From Bacteroidota bacterium (GTDB lineage Bacteria; Bacteroidota; Bacteroidia; Flavobacteriales_E; Vicingaceae), in the NCBI GenBank assembly GCA_016183805.1, contig JACPDX010000029.1, positions 22,799 through 86,798 on the forward strand: 64,000 nt of DNA, in the 5' to 3' direction. Below, piece by piece: positions 8,101 to 17,306 of this stretch. The notes below the pieces were generated by a model, which worked only from the letters and a program-made list of their open reading frames with translations, ran no database searches and was not told the origin of the DNA. Made by a program: the position numbers and the translations under genes. Position 1 is the first letter of the stretch. Every line of letters begins with the position of its first letter.

Positions 8101-9759
8101 ATGAAAAAAAGAATTACAAAAATTACCCTGATAATAGCATTGGCATTATCCTCGGTGTTTTCTGTCGGATATGTTGACAGTTATTTCGAAATATCTAAAA
8201 ATCTAGACATTTTTGCTACCCTTTTTCGTGAATTAAATATCTATTATGTTGATGATGCCGATCCCGGAAAGTTAATGAAAACAGGTATTGATGCTATGTT
8301 AGAGTCGTTAGACCCATACACCAATTACATTCCTGAATCGAATATGGAAGATTACAAACTAATGACTACCGGGCAATACGGTGGTATAGGGGCGTTGATT
8401 CAAAAACAAGGCGAATACGTGGTAATTTCAGAACCTTATGAAGGTTATGGGGCTTTTAAAGCAGGATTACGTGCGGGTGATAAAATTTTGGAAGTAGATG
8501 GTAAATCGGTAATAAATAAAACTACCACCGATATTAGAGAGGTGCTGATGGGTCAACCAGGCTCCTCCATTATGTTAAAAATTGAACGACCTGGAACAAC
8601 AGAACCTTTTGTAACAAAAGTAACCAGAGAAGAAGTTAAAATTAAAGATGTTCCATACTACGCAATGCTAAAAGATTCTGTGGGTTATATTAAATTAACC
8701 GGGTTTACCGAATCGGCAAGTAAAGAAGTCAAAACTGCGTTGGTTAGTTTAAAAGAACAAAATGCCAAGTCTATGATACTTGATTTGAGAGGAAACGGAG
8801 GAGGTTTATTAAATGAAGCTGTTAACATTGTTAACTTTTTTGTTCCGAAAGGCTCGGAAGTAGTTTTTACCAAAGGAAAAATTAAAGAATGGGACAAAAC
8901 CTACAAAGCATTAAACGAGCCTATTGACACTAAAATACCATTAGTGGTTTTAATTGATGAAGGTTCTGCATCAGCCTCAGAAATTGTTTCAGGATCGTTA
9001 CAAGACCATGATAGGGCTTTAATTGTTGGTAATCAATCGTACGGTAAAGGTTTGGTTCAATCTGTTCGACCATTAAGTTACAACTCAAAACTTAAAGTTA
9101 CAGTGGCTAAATACTACACTCCAAGTGGAAGGTGTATACAAAAATTAGATTATTCGCACCGTGAAGACGATGGTAAAGTAAATGCCATTGCCGATTCATT
9201 AATAAAAGAGTTTAAAACTTTGCATAATAAACGACCTGTTTTTGATGGCAAAGGCGTTGCTCCCGATGTTGAAGTTGAAAAGAAAATGTTGAGCAACATT
9301 TCTGCTTCATTGATCACTAAAAATTTATTTTTTGAATACGCTACCAACTACCGAATTAAAAACGAATCCATTAAACCAGTGGCAGAATTTACTTTTTCTG
9401 ATTCAGATTATGCTGATTTTGTGAAGTTTTTAGAGGGTAAAGATTATTCATACACCACAGACAGTGAAGATTTGTTGGCTAAATTGGAAGAAACCACCAA
9501 AGAAGAAAAATATTTTGAAGATGTAAAAACGGAATATGAACAACTAAAAGAAAAATTAAAAACACATAAAAACGATGATTTAAACAAGTTTAAAGAAGAA
9601 ATAATTACCATTTTAGAAACTGAAATTGTTGGCAGATACTATTATCAAAATGGGTTAATTCAAAACTCGTTAAAGCGTGATCCAACACTTGAAGAAGCTA
9701 CCAACACCATTAAAAACGAAACATTGTACAAATCGATTTTAGCAGGAACTAAAAAATAA
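8101..9759 (+). CDS. S41 family C-terminal processing peptidase
   Basis: 552 residues. N-terminal signal/anchor helix (about 5-25), a PDZ domain (about 90-170, GGIGALIQKQGEYVVI and AGLRAGDKILEVDG) and an S41 catalytic domain. The Ser-Lys dyad is Ser291 in SASE and Lys316 in YGKG, with exactly the 25-residue spacing of E. coli Prc (Tsp). The substrate-binding strand GYIKLTGF is present. The C-terminal ~150 residues form the helical extension common in Bacteroidota CtpA proteins. It acts in the periplasm, trimming or degrading exported proteins. It is followed 10 bp later by an O-antigen ligase gene. Confidence 0.93.
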   Translation: MKKRITKITLIIALALSSVFSVGYVDSYFEISKNLDIFATLFRELNIYYVDDADPGKLMKTGIDAMLESLDPYTNYIPESNMEDYKLMTTGQYGGIGALIQKQGEYVVISEPYEGYGAFKAGLRAGDKILEVDGKSVINKTTTDIREVLMGQPGSSIMLKIERPGTTEPFVTKVTREEVKIKDVPYYAMLKDSVGYIKLTGFTESASKEVKTALVSLKEQNAKSMILDLRGNGGGLLNEAVNIVNFFVPKGSEVVFTKGKIKEWDKTYKALNEPIDTKIPLVVLIDEGSASASEIVSGSLQDHDRALIVGNQSYGKGLVQSVRPLSYNSKLKVTVAKYYTPSGRCIQKLDYSHREDDGKVNAIADSLIKEFKTLHNKRPVFDGKGVAPDVEVEKKMLSNISASLITKNLFFEYATNYRIKNESIKPVAEFTFSDSDYADFVKFLEGKDYSYTTDSEDLLAKLEETTKEEKYFEDVKTEYEQLKEKLKTHKNDDLNKFKEEIITILETEIVGRYYYQNGLIQNSLKRDPTLEEATNTIKNETLYKSILAGTKK

Positions 9760-9769
9760 CATCCATTAG

Positions 9770-11326
9770 ATGTTACAGATAAAATCTTTTTTTTCAGATA
9801 CCCAACGTCTTTACGTTATTGGTCTTTCATCAATTGCCATTGGCTTGTCGTTGTCGAAACCATTGATTGGTTTAGGGCAATTAATTATTGGTTTAGCATG
9901 GTTTTTAGAAGGAAACTATAAACAACGAATTCAGGCTTTTTTCTCCAATAAAATTGCACTTGTGTTAATTTTATTTTTCATCATTTCAGTGATAGGATTA
10001 ATTAACACTTTAAACTATAGCTATGCTTTTGCTGACATCAAAAGAAAGCTGCCTCTGTTTGTTATTCCTTTTGTGCTGTTTAGTGTTCGTTTTAACCAAC
10101 AGCAGCTTAAACTTGTTTTTAAACTCTATGTTGCAGGTGTAATTGCGGCATCGTTGTGGAGTATTTTTGTAAAACTAGGAGGTTTAGGTATTACTATTGT
10201 TGATGACAGGTATCTTTCCAGATTTAATTCTCACATCCGTTTTGGTTTGGAAATTTGTTTGGCAATTTTTGGATTAGGGTATTATTTGTTTAAAGAAACA
10301 AGCTTAAAAACTAAAATTTATCTTGCTTTAGCACTTTTGTGGTTGTTGGTATTTTTGATTATTCTTCATTTGTACACAGGCACTTTAGTTTTAGGAATTA
10401 CATCATTATTTTTAATGCTGTTTTATGGGTTTAAAACAAACAGTTTAAAACTAAAAATTATATTATTACTTTTCCCACTACTTATTGTTGGGGCTTCGAC
10501 TTGGTACATCAATAAAAATATTAATACATTTTATAGGCAACACAATACCCTTGAAGAAAAAAAATATTCTCCTTATGGAGAGTTCTACTGGCATGATATG
10601 CAGAATGACGACAAAGAAAATGGAAATTATGTTTACCGAAACATTGCTAAAGAGGAGTTAGAATATGCATGGAATAAAGTAAGCAAAATTCATTATCGGG
10701 GAAAAGACTTAAAAGGTCAACGGATTGAAACAACCTTAATTCGATTTTTAACCTCAAAAGGAGTATACAAAAACCAAAAAGCGGTAATGAATTTAACCCC
10801 TCAAGAAATTAAGGCAATAGAGAACGGGATATCAAATTGCAATAGTCTAAAAATGAATGCTTTTGACCGACGAATACAAAGCACCATATGGGAATTCGAC
10901 AACTACAGAAGAGGCAGAGATTATAACGGGCATTCCACTATAATGCGTTGGGTGTATTGGAAAACTGCTTTTACAATTTTTAAAGAACATATTGTGTTTG
11001 GCGTTGGAACCGGAGATATTCAAGATGCTTTTAATAATCAATACGAAAAAGAAAACTCTCTTTTAACAGAAAAATTCAGGCATAGAGCTCACAACCAATT
11101 TATTACCGCTTTTGTAACATTCGGAGTTATTGGCGGAGTATTGTTTTTTATTTTTTTATTTTACCCTTTTATAAGCCTAAATTTAACCAACTACTTTTTG
11201 TATTTGGCATTTTTTATGGTGATGGTGTTGTCTATGTTTACCGAAGACACCCTTGATACACAAGTTGGTATTACACTTTTTGTGTTTTTTAACTCTATTT
11301 TAATTTTCAATAAAGACGCTATTTAA
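9770..11326 (+). CDS. O-antigen ligase/polymerase family membrane protein
   Basis: 518 residues with about ten membrane helices and a large extracytoplasmic loop (about 245-395) between the last helices, as in WaaL and Wzy. The family's conserved His is seen in RHRAHNQFITAFVTFGVIGG (about residue 440) and the motif HIVFGVGTGDIQ precedes it. It should transfer or polymerise lipid-linked polysaccharide at the periplasmic face. Ligase versus polymerase cannot be decided from sequence. Its TAA shares a base with the ATG of the next gene (TAATG). Confidence 0.85.
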   Translation: MLQIKSFFSDTQRLYVIGLSSIAIGLSLSKPLIGLGQLIIGLAWFLEGNYKQRIQAFFSNKIALVLILFFIISVIGLINTLNYSYAFADIKRKLPLFVIPFVLFSVRFNQQQLKLVFKLYVAGVIAASLWSIFVKLGGLGITIVDDRYLSRFNSHIRFGLEICLAIFGLGYYLFKETSLKTKIYLALALLWLLVFLIILHLYTGTLVLGITSLFLMLFYGFKTNSLKLKIILLLFPLLIVGASTWYINKNINTFYRQHNTLEEKKYSPYGEFYWHDMQNDDKENGNYVYRNIAKEELEYAWNKVSKIHYRGKDLKGQRIETTLIRFLTSKGVYKNQKAVMNLTPQEIKAIENGISNCNSLKMNAFDRRIQSTIWEFDNYRRGRDYNGHSTIMRWVYWKTAFTIFKEHIVFGVGTGDIQDAFNNQYEKENSLLTEKFRHRAHNQFITAFVTFGVIGGVLFFIFLFYPFISLNLTNYFLYLAFFMVMVLSMFTEDTLDTQVGITLFVFFNSILIFNKDAI

Positions 11327-12528
11327 TGCAACAGTTTTCTGCCGATTATATCTTTACCGGAAACACAGCCCCAATTAAAAATGGGGTGGTTGTGATGGAT
11401 GATAATGGTGTTATTATAGATGTGTTAAATCCTGCTGTTAATGAAATAAATTGGCAAAATGTAAAAAAATACGAAGGCATCATTTGCCCGGGATTTATAA
11501 ATACGCATTGTCATTTAGAGTTATCTCATCTTAAAGGGAAAATAAGCCAATATACCCAATTGCATGGTTTTATTCAGGAAATTATTTCGCTACGAGAACA
11601 ATTTTCGGAGCAAGAAAGATTAGAAGCCCTAGAAAAAGCCGAACAAGAAATGAAAACAAACGGTATTGTAGCTGTTGGTGATATTTCGAACGGAAACACT
11701 ACTTTTAAGTTAAAACAACAAAACAATTTGTATTACCACACGTTTATTGAGGTTTTTGGCTCTGACCCGGCTATTGCCGAAACTGCTTTTGCTCATGCCG
11801 AATTACTCTATAATGGATATTTCGACAAAACCAAGGTGTCGATGACCCCACATGCAACGTACTCAGTTTCGGATAAATTAACCGAACTAATTAAGTTACA
11901 TGGTATCGAAAACAAAAGTTTAGTAAGTATTCACAACCAAGAAACCGAAAGCGAAAATCAATTTTTTAAGGAAGGCAAAGGCAAATTATTTGAGTTTTTA
12001 AATATTGCTGAAAAAACAAAACAAACATTTAAGCCTACCCAACAAAATGCGTTGCCTTCATTTTTAGTTAAGTACGATGGTTTAGGAAAAATATTGTTGG
12101 TTCACAATACGTTCACAACAAAGGAAGATATTGCTTGGGCAAACCGATTTTCGGAATACATTTATTGGGCTTTTTGCCCCAATGCAAACCAATACATTGA
12201 AGGCAAACAACCCAACTACAGTTTGTTTTTAAACGAAAAATGTACCATAGGAACGGATAGTTTAGCCAGCAATTGGAGTTTATCTGTTTTAGACGAACTA
12301 AAAACCATTACCAAAAACTCACCACAAATACCACTAGAAACTTTGATAAAATGGGCAACTTTTAATGGTGCCGAATTTTTGGGAATAACTCATCAGTTTG
12401 GTTCAATTGAAAAAGGGAAACAACCCGGAATTAATTTGATTAGCTGTATTGACTTAAAAAACCTATGTTTAACAAAACAGTCAAATGTTAGTGTTTTATT
12501 AAAATCTCAGCCAAAGCAATATCGATAG
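11326..12528 (+). CDS. Amidohydrolase (chlorohydrolase/SsnA-MqnX-like)
   Basis: 400 residues, cytoplasmic. All metal ligands of a mononuclear amidohydrolase are visible: H61-x-H63 in NTHCHLELSH, H176 in PHATYSVS, H260 in VHNTFT and D311 in GTDSLASN. C-terminal motifs TFNGAEFLG and GSIEKGKQPG close the barrel. The family deaminates purine-like or triazine substrates; aminodeoxyfutalosine or guanine-type substrates are possible, but nothing here decides. It starts on the stop codon of the O-antigen ligase gene and its 3' end overlaps the convergent ispD by 41 bp. Confidence 0.85.
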   Translation: MQQFSADYIFTGNTAPIKNGVVVMDDNGVIIDVLNPAVNEINWQNVKKYEGIICPGFINTHCHLELSHLKGKISQYTQLHGFIQEIISLREQFSEQERLEALEKAEQEMKTNGIVAVGDISNGNTTFKLKQQNNLYYHTFIEVFGSDPAIAETAFAHAELLYNGYFDKTKVSMTPHATYSVSDKLTELIKLHGIENKSLVSIHNQETESENQFFKEGKGKLFEFLNIAEKTKQTFKPTQQNALPSFLVKYDGLGKILLVHNTFTTKEDIAWANRFSEYIYWAFCPNANQYIEGKQPNYSLFLNEKCTIGTDSLASNWSLSVLDELKTITKNSPQIPLETLIKWATFNGAEFLGITHQFGSIEKGKQPGINLISCIDLKNLCLTKQSNVSVLLKSQPKQYR

Positions 12529-13162
12529 GAGAAGTGATTTTAATGTTTTCGACGTTGCCTTCCACCAAATTAATTTTATAGCCTAGTTTTTCAACCACAG
12601 AAGCATCATCGGTAAACGATTCATCAAAAGCTTGTTGGTAAGCTTTTAAAATAATTTCGGAGGTAAAACATTGAGGAGTTTGCACACTTTTGTAACAATT
12701 ACGTGCAACTGCTTTATTGGTATTATCTTGTTTGGAAACAAATCGTAACGAATCTACTACATCCACCACAGGAACAGCAGTTCCACTTTGTTCGGCTTGT
12801 TTAAAACAGTTTGTAATAGTTGTTGTACTCACCAACGGACGAACACCATCGTGAATGGCAACAATGCCTCTTTCTTTAACTAAAGCAAGCGATTTTTTAA
12901 CAGAATCGAATCGTGTTTTACCTCCTCCTAAAATTTGATGAGGTATTTTGGTAAATCCGTATTTATAACAAAGCTCCTCCCAAAAGTTGAATTGATTTTC
13001 GGGAAGAGCCAGTATAATTTTTATTTCAGGAAAGGTGTTGTAGAATTTTTCAATGGTATGCATTAATATAGGTTTACCGGCAAGTTCGAGAAATTGTTTG
13101 GGAATGTGTTGTCCCATTCGTTCTCCTTTACCACCAGCAACTATTATTGCATAATTAGGCAT
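12488..13162 (-). CDS. ispD: 2-C-methyl-D-erythritol 4-phosphate cytidylyltransferase
   Basis: 224 residues, the usual length. It couples MEP to CTP in the non-mevalonate isoprenoid pathway. Motifs: AIIVAGGKGERMGQHIPKQF (2-21, nucleotide loop), VAIHDGVRPLVS, AVPVVDVVDSLR, NCYKSVQTPQCF and FTDDASVVEKLG. The 3' end overlaps the amidohydrolase on the other strand by 41 bp, and its start overlaps the end of the four-helix-bundle gene by 8 bp, so it is transcribed with that gene and probably queA. Confidence 0.96.
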   Translation of the reverse strand: MPNYAIIVAGGKGERMGQHIPKQFLELAGKPILMHTIEKFYNTFPEIKIILALPENQFNFWEELCYKYGFTKIPHQILGGGKTRFDSVKKSLALVKERGIVAIHDGVRPLVSTTTITNCFKQAEQSGTAVPVVDVVDSLRFVSKQDNTNKAVARNCYKSVQTPQCFTSEIILKAYQQAFDESFTDDASVVEKLGYKINLVEGNVENIKITSPIDIALAEILIKH

Positions 13163-13643
13163 TGGTTGTTAGTTCTTCTTCACTAAAAAATTCATCTGCA
13201 TCAGCAGTGTAGGCATTGCCATTTGGTTCATCATCTTCATGCTCATTGTTGTATGATGATTCTCTTTTTTCATACGTTCCACCTTCTGTTTTTAATCTAC
13301 CAATAGAACGAATGTAGGCATTCAACATACGGTGAATTTTTTCTACAAATTCTAATAATTCATCAGCTTGAGGAGCTTGAATTAATTCACGTTCTTTCGC
13401 TTTTAATAACCAGCCTTTAGTTTTTAAAAGGTAACCTCTTGAAATGTAACAGTAATGTTTTTTGTCTTTAAAATTGTAACGACCATAACCTGCTGCAATG
13501 TTTGCCGAAATAGCATCAGAATCTTTAACAAAAGATTCACCTACAGTATCTTTGTTAAATCCTTCCCACAAGGTTACAATGTTCCAAATTTTAGCTTCAA
13601 AATCGAGGCATTCTTGGTATAATTTTAAGTCTTCTAGTTTCAT
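13155..13643 (-). CDS. Four-helix bundle protein (23S rRNA IVP family)
   Basis: 162 residues from the ATG at 13643; a TTG at 13685 would overlap queA and add an unlikely basic leader. The core (1-120) matches the S23/IVP four-helix bundle family: LEDLKLYQECLDFEAKIW, FVKDSDAISANIAAGYGRY, HYCYISRGYLLKTKGWLLKA. Family members were first found inside 23S rRNA intervening sequences, but stand-alone copies are common in Bacteroidota and have no agreed function. An acidic, Glu/Asp/Asn-rich tail of about 40 residues follows the bundle and is not part of the family core. Tightly packed between queA and ispD. Confidence 0.85.
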   Translation of the reverse strand: MKLEDLKLYQECLDFEAKIWNIVTLWEGFNKDTVGESFVKDSDAISANIAAGYGRYNFKDKKHYCYISRGYLLKTKGWLLKAKERELIQAPQADELLEFVEKIHRMLNAYIRSIGRLKTEGGTYEKRESSYNNEHEDDEPNGNAYTADADEFFSEEELTTNA

Positions 13644-13677
13644 TCGTTTGTTCTTTTTATGTATGAATTTATGTTGT

Positions 13678-14727
13678 TTAATCAATAATTAACATGGCAT
13701 CGCCATAGGTATAAAAACGATATTTTTCTTTGATAGCTTCTTTATATGCTTTCATTACCAAATCGTAACCACCAAATGCACATGTCATCATTAATAATGT
13801 TGAAAGTGGTGTATGAAAATTAGTAATCATAGCAGTTGCTAAACTAAAATCGTAGGGAGGAAAAATAAACTTATTGGTCCAACCATCATAAGGCTTTAAA
13901 AAACCATCGTTAGATATTGATGATTCCATTGCTCTCATTGAAGTAGTTCCAACAGCACAAATTCTCGCTTTACGCAATTTCGTAGCATTTACTTTGTCAA
14001 CACAAAGTTGAGGAATATGAATTTCTTCAGAATCCATTTTGTGTTTGGTTAAATCTTCTACTTCAACGGTTCTAAAAGTACCTAACCCCACATGAAGAGT
14101 AAGTTTAGCGAAGTCAACACCTTTAATTTCTAACCTTTTTAATAGATGTTTACTAAAGTGTAATCCTGCTGTAGGAGCTGCAACAGCTCCTTCATTTTCG
14201 GCATAAACTGTTTGGTAACGTTCTGCATCAGCAGGTTCTACAGCTCTTTTTATGTATTTTGGAATAGGAGTTTCACCTAATTTTTCCACAATAGCTTTAA
14301 ATTCTTCGTGTGTTCCGTCAAACAAAAAACGTAATGTTCTTCCTCTTGATGTGGTATTGTCGATAACCTCAGCAACTAAATCATCGTCGCCAAAATAAAG
14401 TTTATTACCAATTCTAATTTTACGAGCTGGATCCACTAAAACATCCCAAAGATAATTTTCTCTGTTCAATTCTCTTAACAAAAACACTTCGATACGAGCA
14501 CCTGTTTTTTCTTTATTTCCATACATACGTGCCGGAAAAACTTTGGTGTCGTTCATTACCATTAAATCGCCATCATCAAAATAGTTGATTAAATCTTTAA
14601 ACAGTTTATGCTCTATTTCTCCTGTACTTCTGTGAAGCACCATTAATCTAGCCTCGTCTCGTTCTGGTGATGGATGTTCAGCAAGTAATTCTTCGGGTAG
14701 GTCAAATTTGAATTTTGATAACTTCAT
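13678..14727 (-). CDS. queA: tRNA preQ1(34) S-adenosylmethionine ribosyltransferase-isomerase
   Basis: 349 residues, full length. It transfers the ribosyl group of SAM to preQ1 at the tRNA wobble base to make epoxyqueuosine. Motifs: [24 protein letters not shown] at the N-terminus (conserved core LIAQxP-like), [58 protein letters not shown], and [12 protein letters not shown] good promoter (14760-14789) lies upstream, so queA probably heads the queA/four-helix/ispD transcript. Confidence 0.97.
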   Translation of the reverse strand: MKLSKFKFDLPEELLAEHPSPERDEARLMVLHRSTGEIEHKLFKDLINYFDDGDLMVMNDTKVFPARMYGNKEKTGARIEVFLLRELNRENYLWDVLVDPARKIRIGNKLYFGDDDLVAEVIDNTTSRGRTLRFLFDGTHEEFKAIVEKLGETPIPKYIKRAVEPADAERYQTVYAENEGAVAAPTAGLHFSKHLLKRLEIKGVDFAKLTLHVGLGTFRTVEVEDLTKHKMDSEEIHIPQLCVDKVNATKLRKARICAVGTTSMRAMESSISNDGFLKPYDGWTNKFIFPPYDFSLATAMITNFHTPLSTLLMMTCAFGGYDLVMKAYKEAIKEKYRFYTYGDAMLIID

Positions 14728-14759
14728 AATTAGGGTTATAACTTAAAAAATTAAGGCTG

Positions 14760-14789
14760 CAAATGTAATAATAACTACATAATTAACAA
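14760..14789 (-). promoter_or_regulatory. queA promoter
   Basis: On the minus strand TTG (14789-14787) is followed after 19 bp by TACATTTG (14767-14760), a match to the Bacteroidota -33/-7 pair. Transcription should begin about 14755, giving a leader of about 28 nt before the queA ATG at 14727. Confidence 0.6.
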
Positions 14790-14888
14790 GTGATAATTGT
14801 TATTTTATACCGCGGTTGTTTTTATTTGTTATAGAGATGGTGGCACAACTGATTCTAATCAAATTTGCTTTTGCAAATCCATTAAGGT

Positions 14889-15995
14889 TTAGTTTAAATA
14901 GCTAATCATTAAATCGGCAGTTCGAGCTGATGCTCCAACTCCTCCAAGCTTTTGCTGAAGCTCGTAATAATCGGACAACAACTGATTACGATGTGTCGGC
15001 TCAAGCAACTTACGGAGTTCAGTTTTTAATTCCTTGGTGTTTAATTCTTTTTGTATCAGTTCTTTAACTAATTCTTTATCGGCAATTAAGTTTACTAAAG
15101 AAATATATGGCACTTTAATTACTGCTTTTGCAATTTGAAACGATATAAAATTTGCTTTATAACAAACAATTTGAGGTATTTTAAACAAAGCCGTTTCTAA
15201 GGTAGCTGTTCCTGAAGTTACCAATGCAGCTGTGGAGTGTTCAAGTAACTGATAAGTTTTGTTTTCTATCAAAGCACATTGCTCTGATAAATATTTTTTA
15301 TAAAATTCGGTGTCTTGTGAAGGAGCTCCTGCTACCACAAATTGATAATCAGGGAAGCTTTTAATTACAGAAAGCATAATAGGTAATATGGTATGAATTT
15401 CCTGTTTTCGGCTACCAGGTAACAGAGCTATGATTGGTTTTTGTTGTAAATTATTTTGTTTGCAAAATTCTTCCAAGGGAGTTACTTTTCTACTTTCAAT
15501 AGCATCGAGTAAAGGATGCCCAACAAAATCGACCTCCACATCGAATCTGGCATAAAAGTCTTTTTCGAAGGGTAAAATCACAAACATCCTATCAACATAT
15601 CGTTTAATTTTATATACTCGATTTTGTTTCCATGCCCAAATTTGGGGGGAGATGTAATAAAATACTTTTATACCCATTTTTTTTGCCCAAACAGCAATTT
15701 TGAGGTTAAACCCCGGATAATCGACCAATATCAATACATCTGGTTTATATTCCAACACATCTTTTTTACAAAAAGAAAGATTTTGTAAAATGGTTTTAAT
15801 GTTCAATAAAACTTCTACAAAACCCATAAAAGCTAAATCTCGATAATGTTTTGCTAAGGTTACACCTTGTTGCTGCATTAAATCACCACCCCAACACCTG
15901 AAATCAGATTTTTGGTCACGTTTTTTCAATTCCTTTATCAGGTTTGATGCGTGTAAATCGCCCGATGCTTCTCCTGTTATTATGTAGTATTTCAT
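14889..15995 (-). CDS. lpxB: Lipid-A-disaccharide synthase
   Basis: 368 residues, full length for the family (GT19). It joins UDP-2,3-diacylglucosamine and lipid X in lipid A synthesis at the inner membrane face. Motifs: GEASGDLHASNLIKEL (7-22), FRCWGGDLMQQQG, GFVEVL, LILVDYPGFNLKIA, FYYISPQIWAWKQNR, LPFEKDFY, VGHPLLDAI, LLPGSRKQEI and SGTATLETAL. It lies 138 bp downstream of the small membrane protein gene and on the same strand as surE; this surE-lpxB order is often seen in Bacteroidota. Confidence 0.96.
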   Translation of the reverse strand: MKYYIITGEASGDLHASNLIKELKKRDQKSDFRCWGGDLMQQQGVTLAKHYRDLAFMGFVEVLLNIKTILQNLSFCKKDVLEYKPDVLILVDYPGFNLKIAVWAKKMGIKVFYYISPQIWAWKQNRVYKIKRYVDRMFVILPFEKDFYARFDVEVDFVGHPLLDAIESRKVTPLEEFCKQNNLQQKPIIALLPGSRKQEIHTILPIMLSVIKSFPDYQFVVAGAPSQDTEFYKKYLSEQCALIENKTYQLLEHSTAALVTSGTATLETALFKIPQIVCYKANFISFQIAKAVIKVPYISLVNLIADKELVKELIQKELNTKELKTELRKLLEPTHRNQLLSDYYELQQKLGGVGASARTADLMISYLN

Positions 15996-16015
15996 TGATG
16001 AGTTTAAGGTTTGGG

Positions 16016-16122
16016 GGTTAATGTTTTAGGCTTGCTGTTGCTTGTTTTTGGTTAGTGGTTGCTTGTTTTTTTGTTGGCTGCCATCCCGTACCGAAAAGGT
16101 ACGTTCGGGCGGGTGAACTGAA
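16016..16122. repeat. Low-complexity TTGCTTGTTTTT repeats and small hairpin
   Basis: Between lpxB and the small membrane gene, the words GTTGCTTGTTTTT and GGTTGCTTGTTTTT are repeated within 40 bp, and a short hairpin TACC-gaaaa-GGTA sits at about 16089-16101. It looks like the degenerate word repeats common between Bacteroidota genes; no gene or clear terminator is present. Confidence 0.45.
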
Positions 16123-16133
16123 GACTGCTTCTC

Positions 16134-16430
16134 TTACATAAAAAACATATACCATATATAAAAAATTCCATAAAGTAATGTTGCCCAAATTACACCTTTT
16201 GCCGATTGGTCTTTTTTAAGCCAAAAAAACAAGAAGAAAATTCCCAAATTAAAAAATAACGCTCCTTTTAAATTATCAACAACAGGACTAAAAAATGGGT
16301 TTTTTATGATATAGAAAAGATCCATGTTAGTAGTAATTTTTAGTATCACATACATTGCTGTAAGGGGCACAATTAATCCTAAAACAATTCCAATGATAAC
16401 GTGGTTAAATTCTTTTAAGGTGTTAAGCAT
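16134..16430 (-). CDS. Small membrane protein, unknown function
   Basis: 98 residues with three probable membrane helices: about 9-31 (HVIIGIVLGLIVPLTAMYVI), 55-70 (GALFFNLGIFFLFFWL) and 79-97 (GVIWATLLYGIFYIWYMFF). It has no motif I recognise. Its start overlaps the end of surE by 8 bp, so the two are co-transcribed and probably translationally coupled. A role in envelope biogenesis with surE and lpxB would be a guess. Confidence 0.75.
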   Translation of the reverse strand: MLNTLKEFNHVIIGIVLGLIVPLTAMYVILKITTNMDLFYIIKNPFFSPVVDNLKGALFFNLGIFFLFFWLKKDQSAKGVIWATLLYGIFYIWYMFFM

Positions 16431-17184
16431 GTTCTAAATGTTTAATATTATCAGTTATCGAATAATTCGTAAAATCATGTTGCACAGGAACAACAGAAAC
16501 ATAATTGTTTTTCAATGCCCACTCATCGGTATCTTCACTTTTATCATATACTACAAATTTACCGGTAAGCCAATAATAACTTTTTCCGTTTGGGTCAATT
16601 CGTTCGTCAAATTCTTCTTCCCAATTACCGTTGGCTTGTTTACAAACTTTTATTCCTTTTATTAAATCCACACTTAAGTTGGGAATGTTTACGTTTAAAC
16701 AAATGCCCTCGTATTTTTGAGTAAGTACATCTTTAATTATTTTCTCCACATAAATTTTAGCTGTAGTAAAATCGGCTTCAATAGAATGGTTACAAAGTGA
16801 AAATCCGATAGAGGAAATTCCTTCCATAGCTCCTTCGATGGCTGCCGACATGGTACCGGAATAAATGATGTTGATGGATGAATTTGAGCCGTGATTTATT
16901 CCTGAAACAATTAAATCTGGCTTACGTTTCAGCAATTTGCTTACACCCATTTTTACACAATCTACTGGAGTACCACTACAAGCATAATAGTTTGTACCAT
17001 CTTTTTTCCAATGATTTAAACGCAATGCCGTGTTTAACGAAACAGCATGCCCCATTCCACTTTGAGGTTTGTCAGGGGCAACAACCACTACTTCACCAAA
17101 TTTTTTAACTACTTCAATAAGTGCCAAAATTCCAGGAGCGGTAATACCATCATCGTTTACTACTAATATTAAAGGTGTTTTCAA
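16423..17184 (-). CDS. surE: 5'/3'-nucleotidase SurE
   Basis: 253 residues, typical. Dephosphorylates nucleoside monophosphates; a metal-dependent cytoplasmic enzyme. Metal-binding motif VVNDDGITAPGI (8-19) with Asp-Asp, PDKPQSGMGHAVSL, YACSGTPVDCVKMG, and SGINHGSNSSINIIYSGTMSAAIEG. There is no ATG in frame; the start appears to be TTG at 17184, with a TAAATTTG promoter box 17 bp upstream. It is followed by a small membrane gene that overlaps it by 8 bp. Confidence 0.95.
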   Translation of the reverse strand: MKTPLILVVNDDGITAPGILALIEVVKKFGEVVVVAPDKPQSGMGHAVSLNTALRLNHWKKDGTNYYACSGTPVDCVKMGVSKLLKRKPDLIVSGINHGSNSSINIIYSGTMSAAIEGAMEGISSIGFSLCNHSIEADFTTAKIYVEKIIKDVLTQKYEGICLNVNIPNLSVDLIKGIKVCKQANGNWEEEFDERIDPNGKSYYWLTGKFVVYDKSEDTDEWALKNNYVSVVPVQHDFTNYSITDNIKHLEHA

Positions 17185-17200
17185 AGCTTCATTTTTTTAG

Positions 17201-17208
17201 CAAATTTA
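17201..17208 (-). promoter_or_regulatory. surE -7 promoter element
   Basis: TAAATTTG on the minus strand (17208-17201), an exact TAnnTTTG match 17 bp before the TTG start of surE. No convincing -33 element was seen. Confidence 0.45.
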
Positions 17209-17282
17209 GGGTTTATCAAATTGTTTTTTTTAATTTTTAAAAGGAATAGAGAATTATCCTTTTTTAAATTGAAATTGGTCGT

Positions 17283-17290
17283 TAATTTTG
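17283..17290 (+). promoter_or_regulatory. -7 promoter element of the universal stress gene
   Basis: TAATTTTG at 17283-17290 matches TAnnTTTG and ends 17 bp before the ATG at 17307. It is arranged back to back with the surE promoter in a 122-bp gap. Confidence 0.5.
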
Positions 17291-17306
17291 ATGTAAATAA
17301 TTTATT

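Noticed and set aside
13155..13643. Sign of a 23S rRNA intervening sequence
   Set aside because: No rRNA sequence lies nearby; the gene is stand-alone between queA and ispD.
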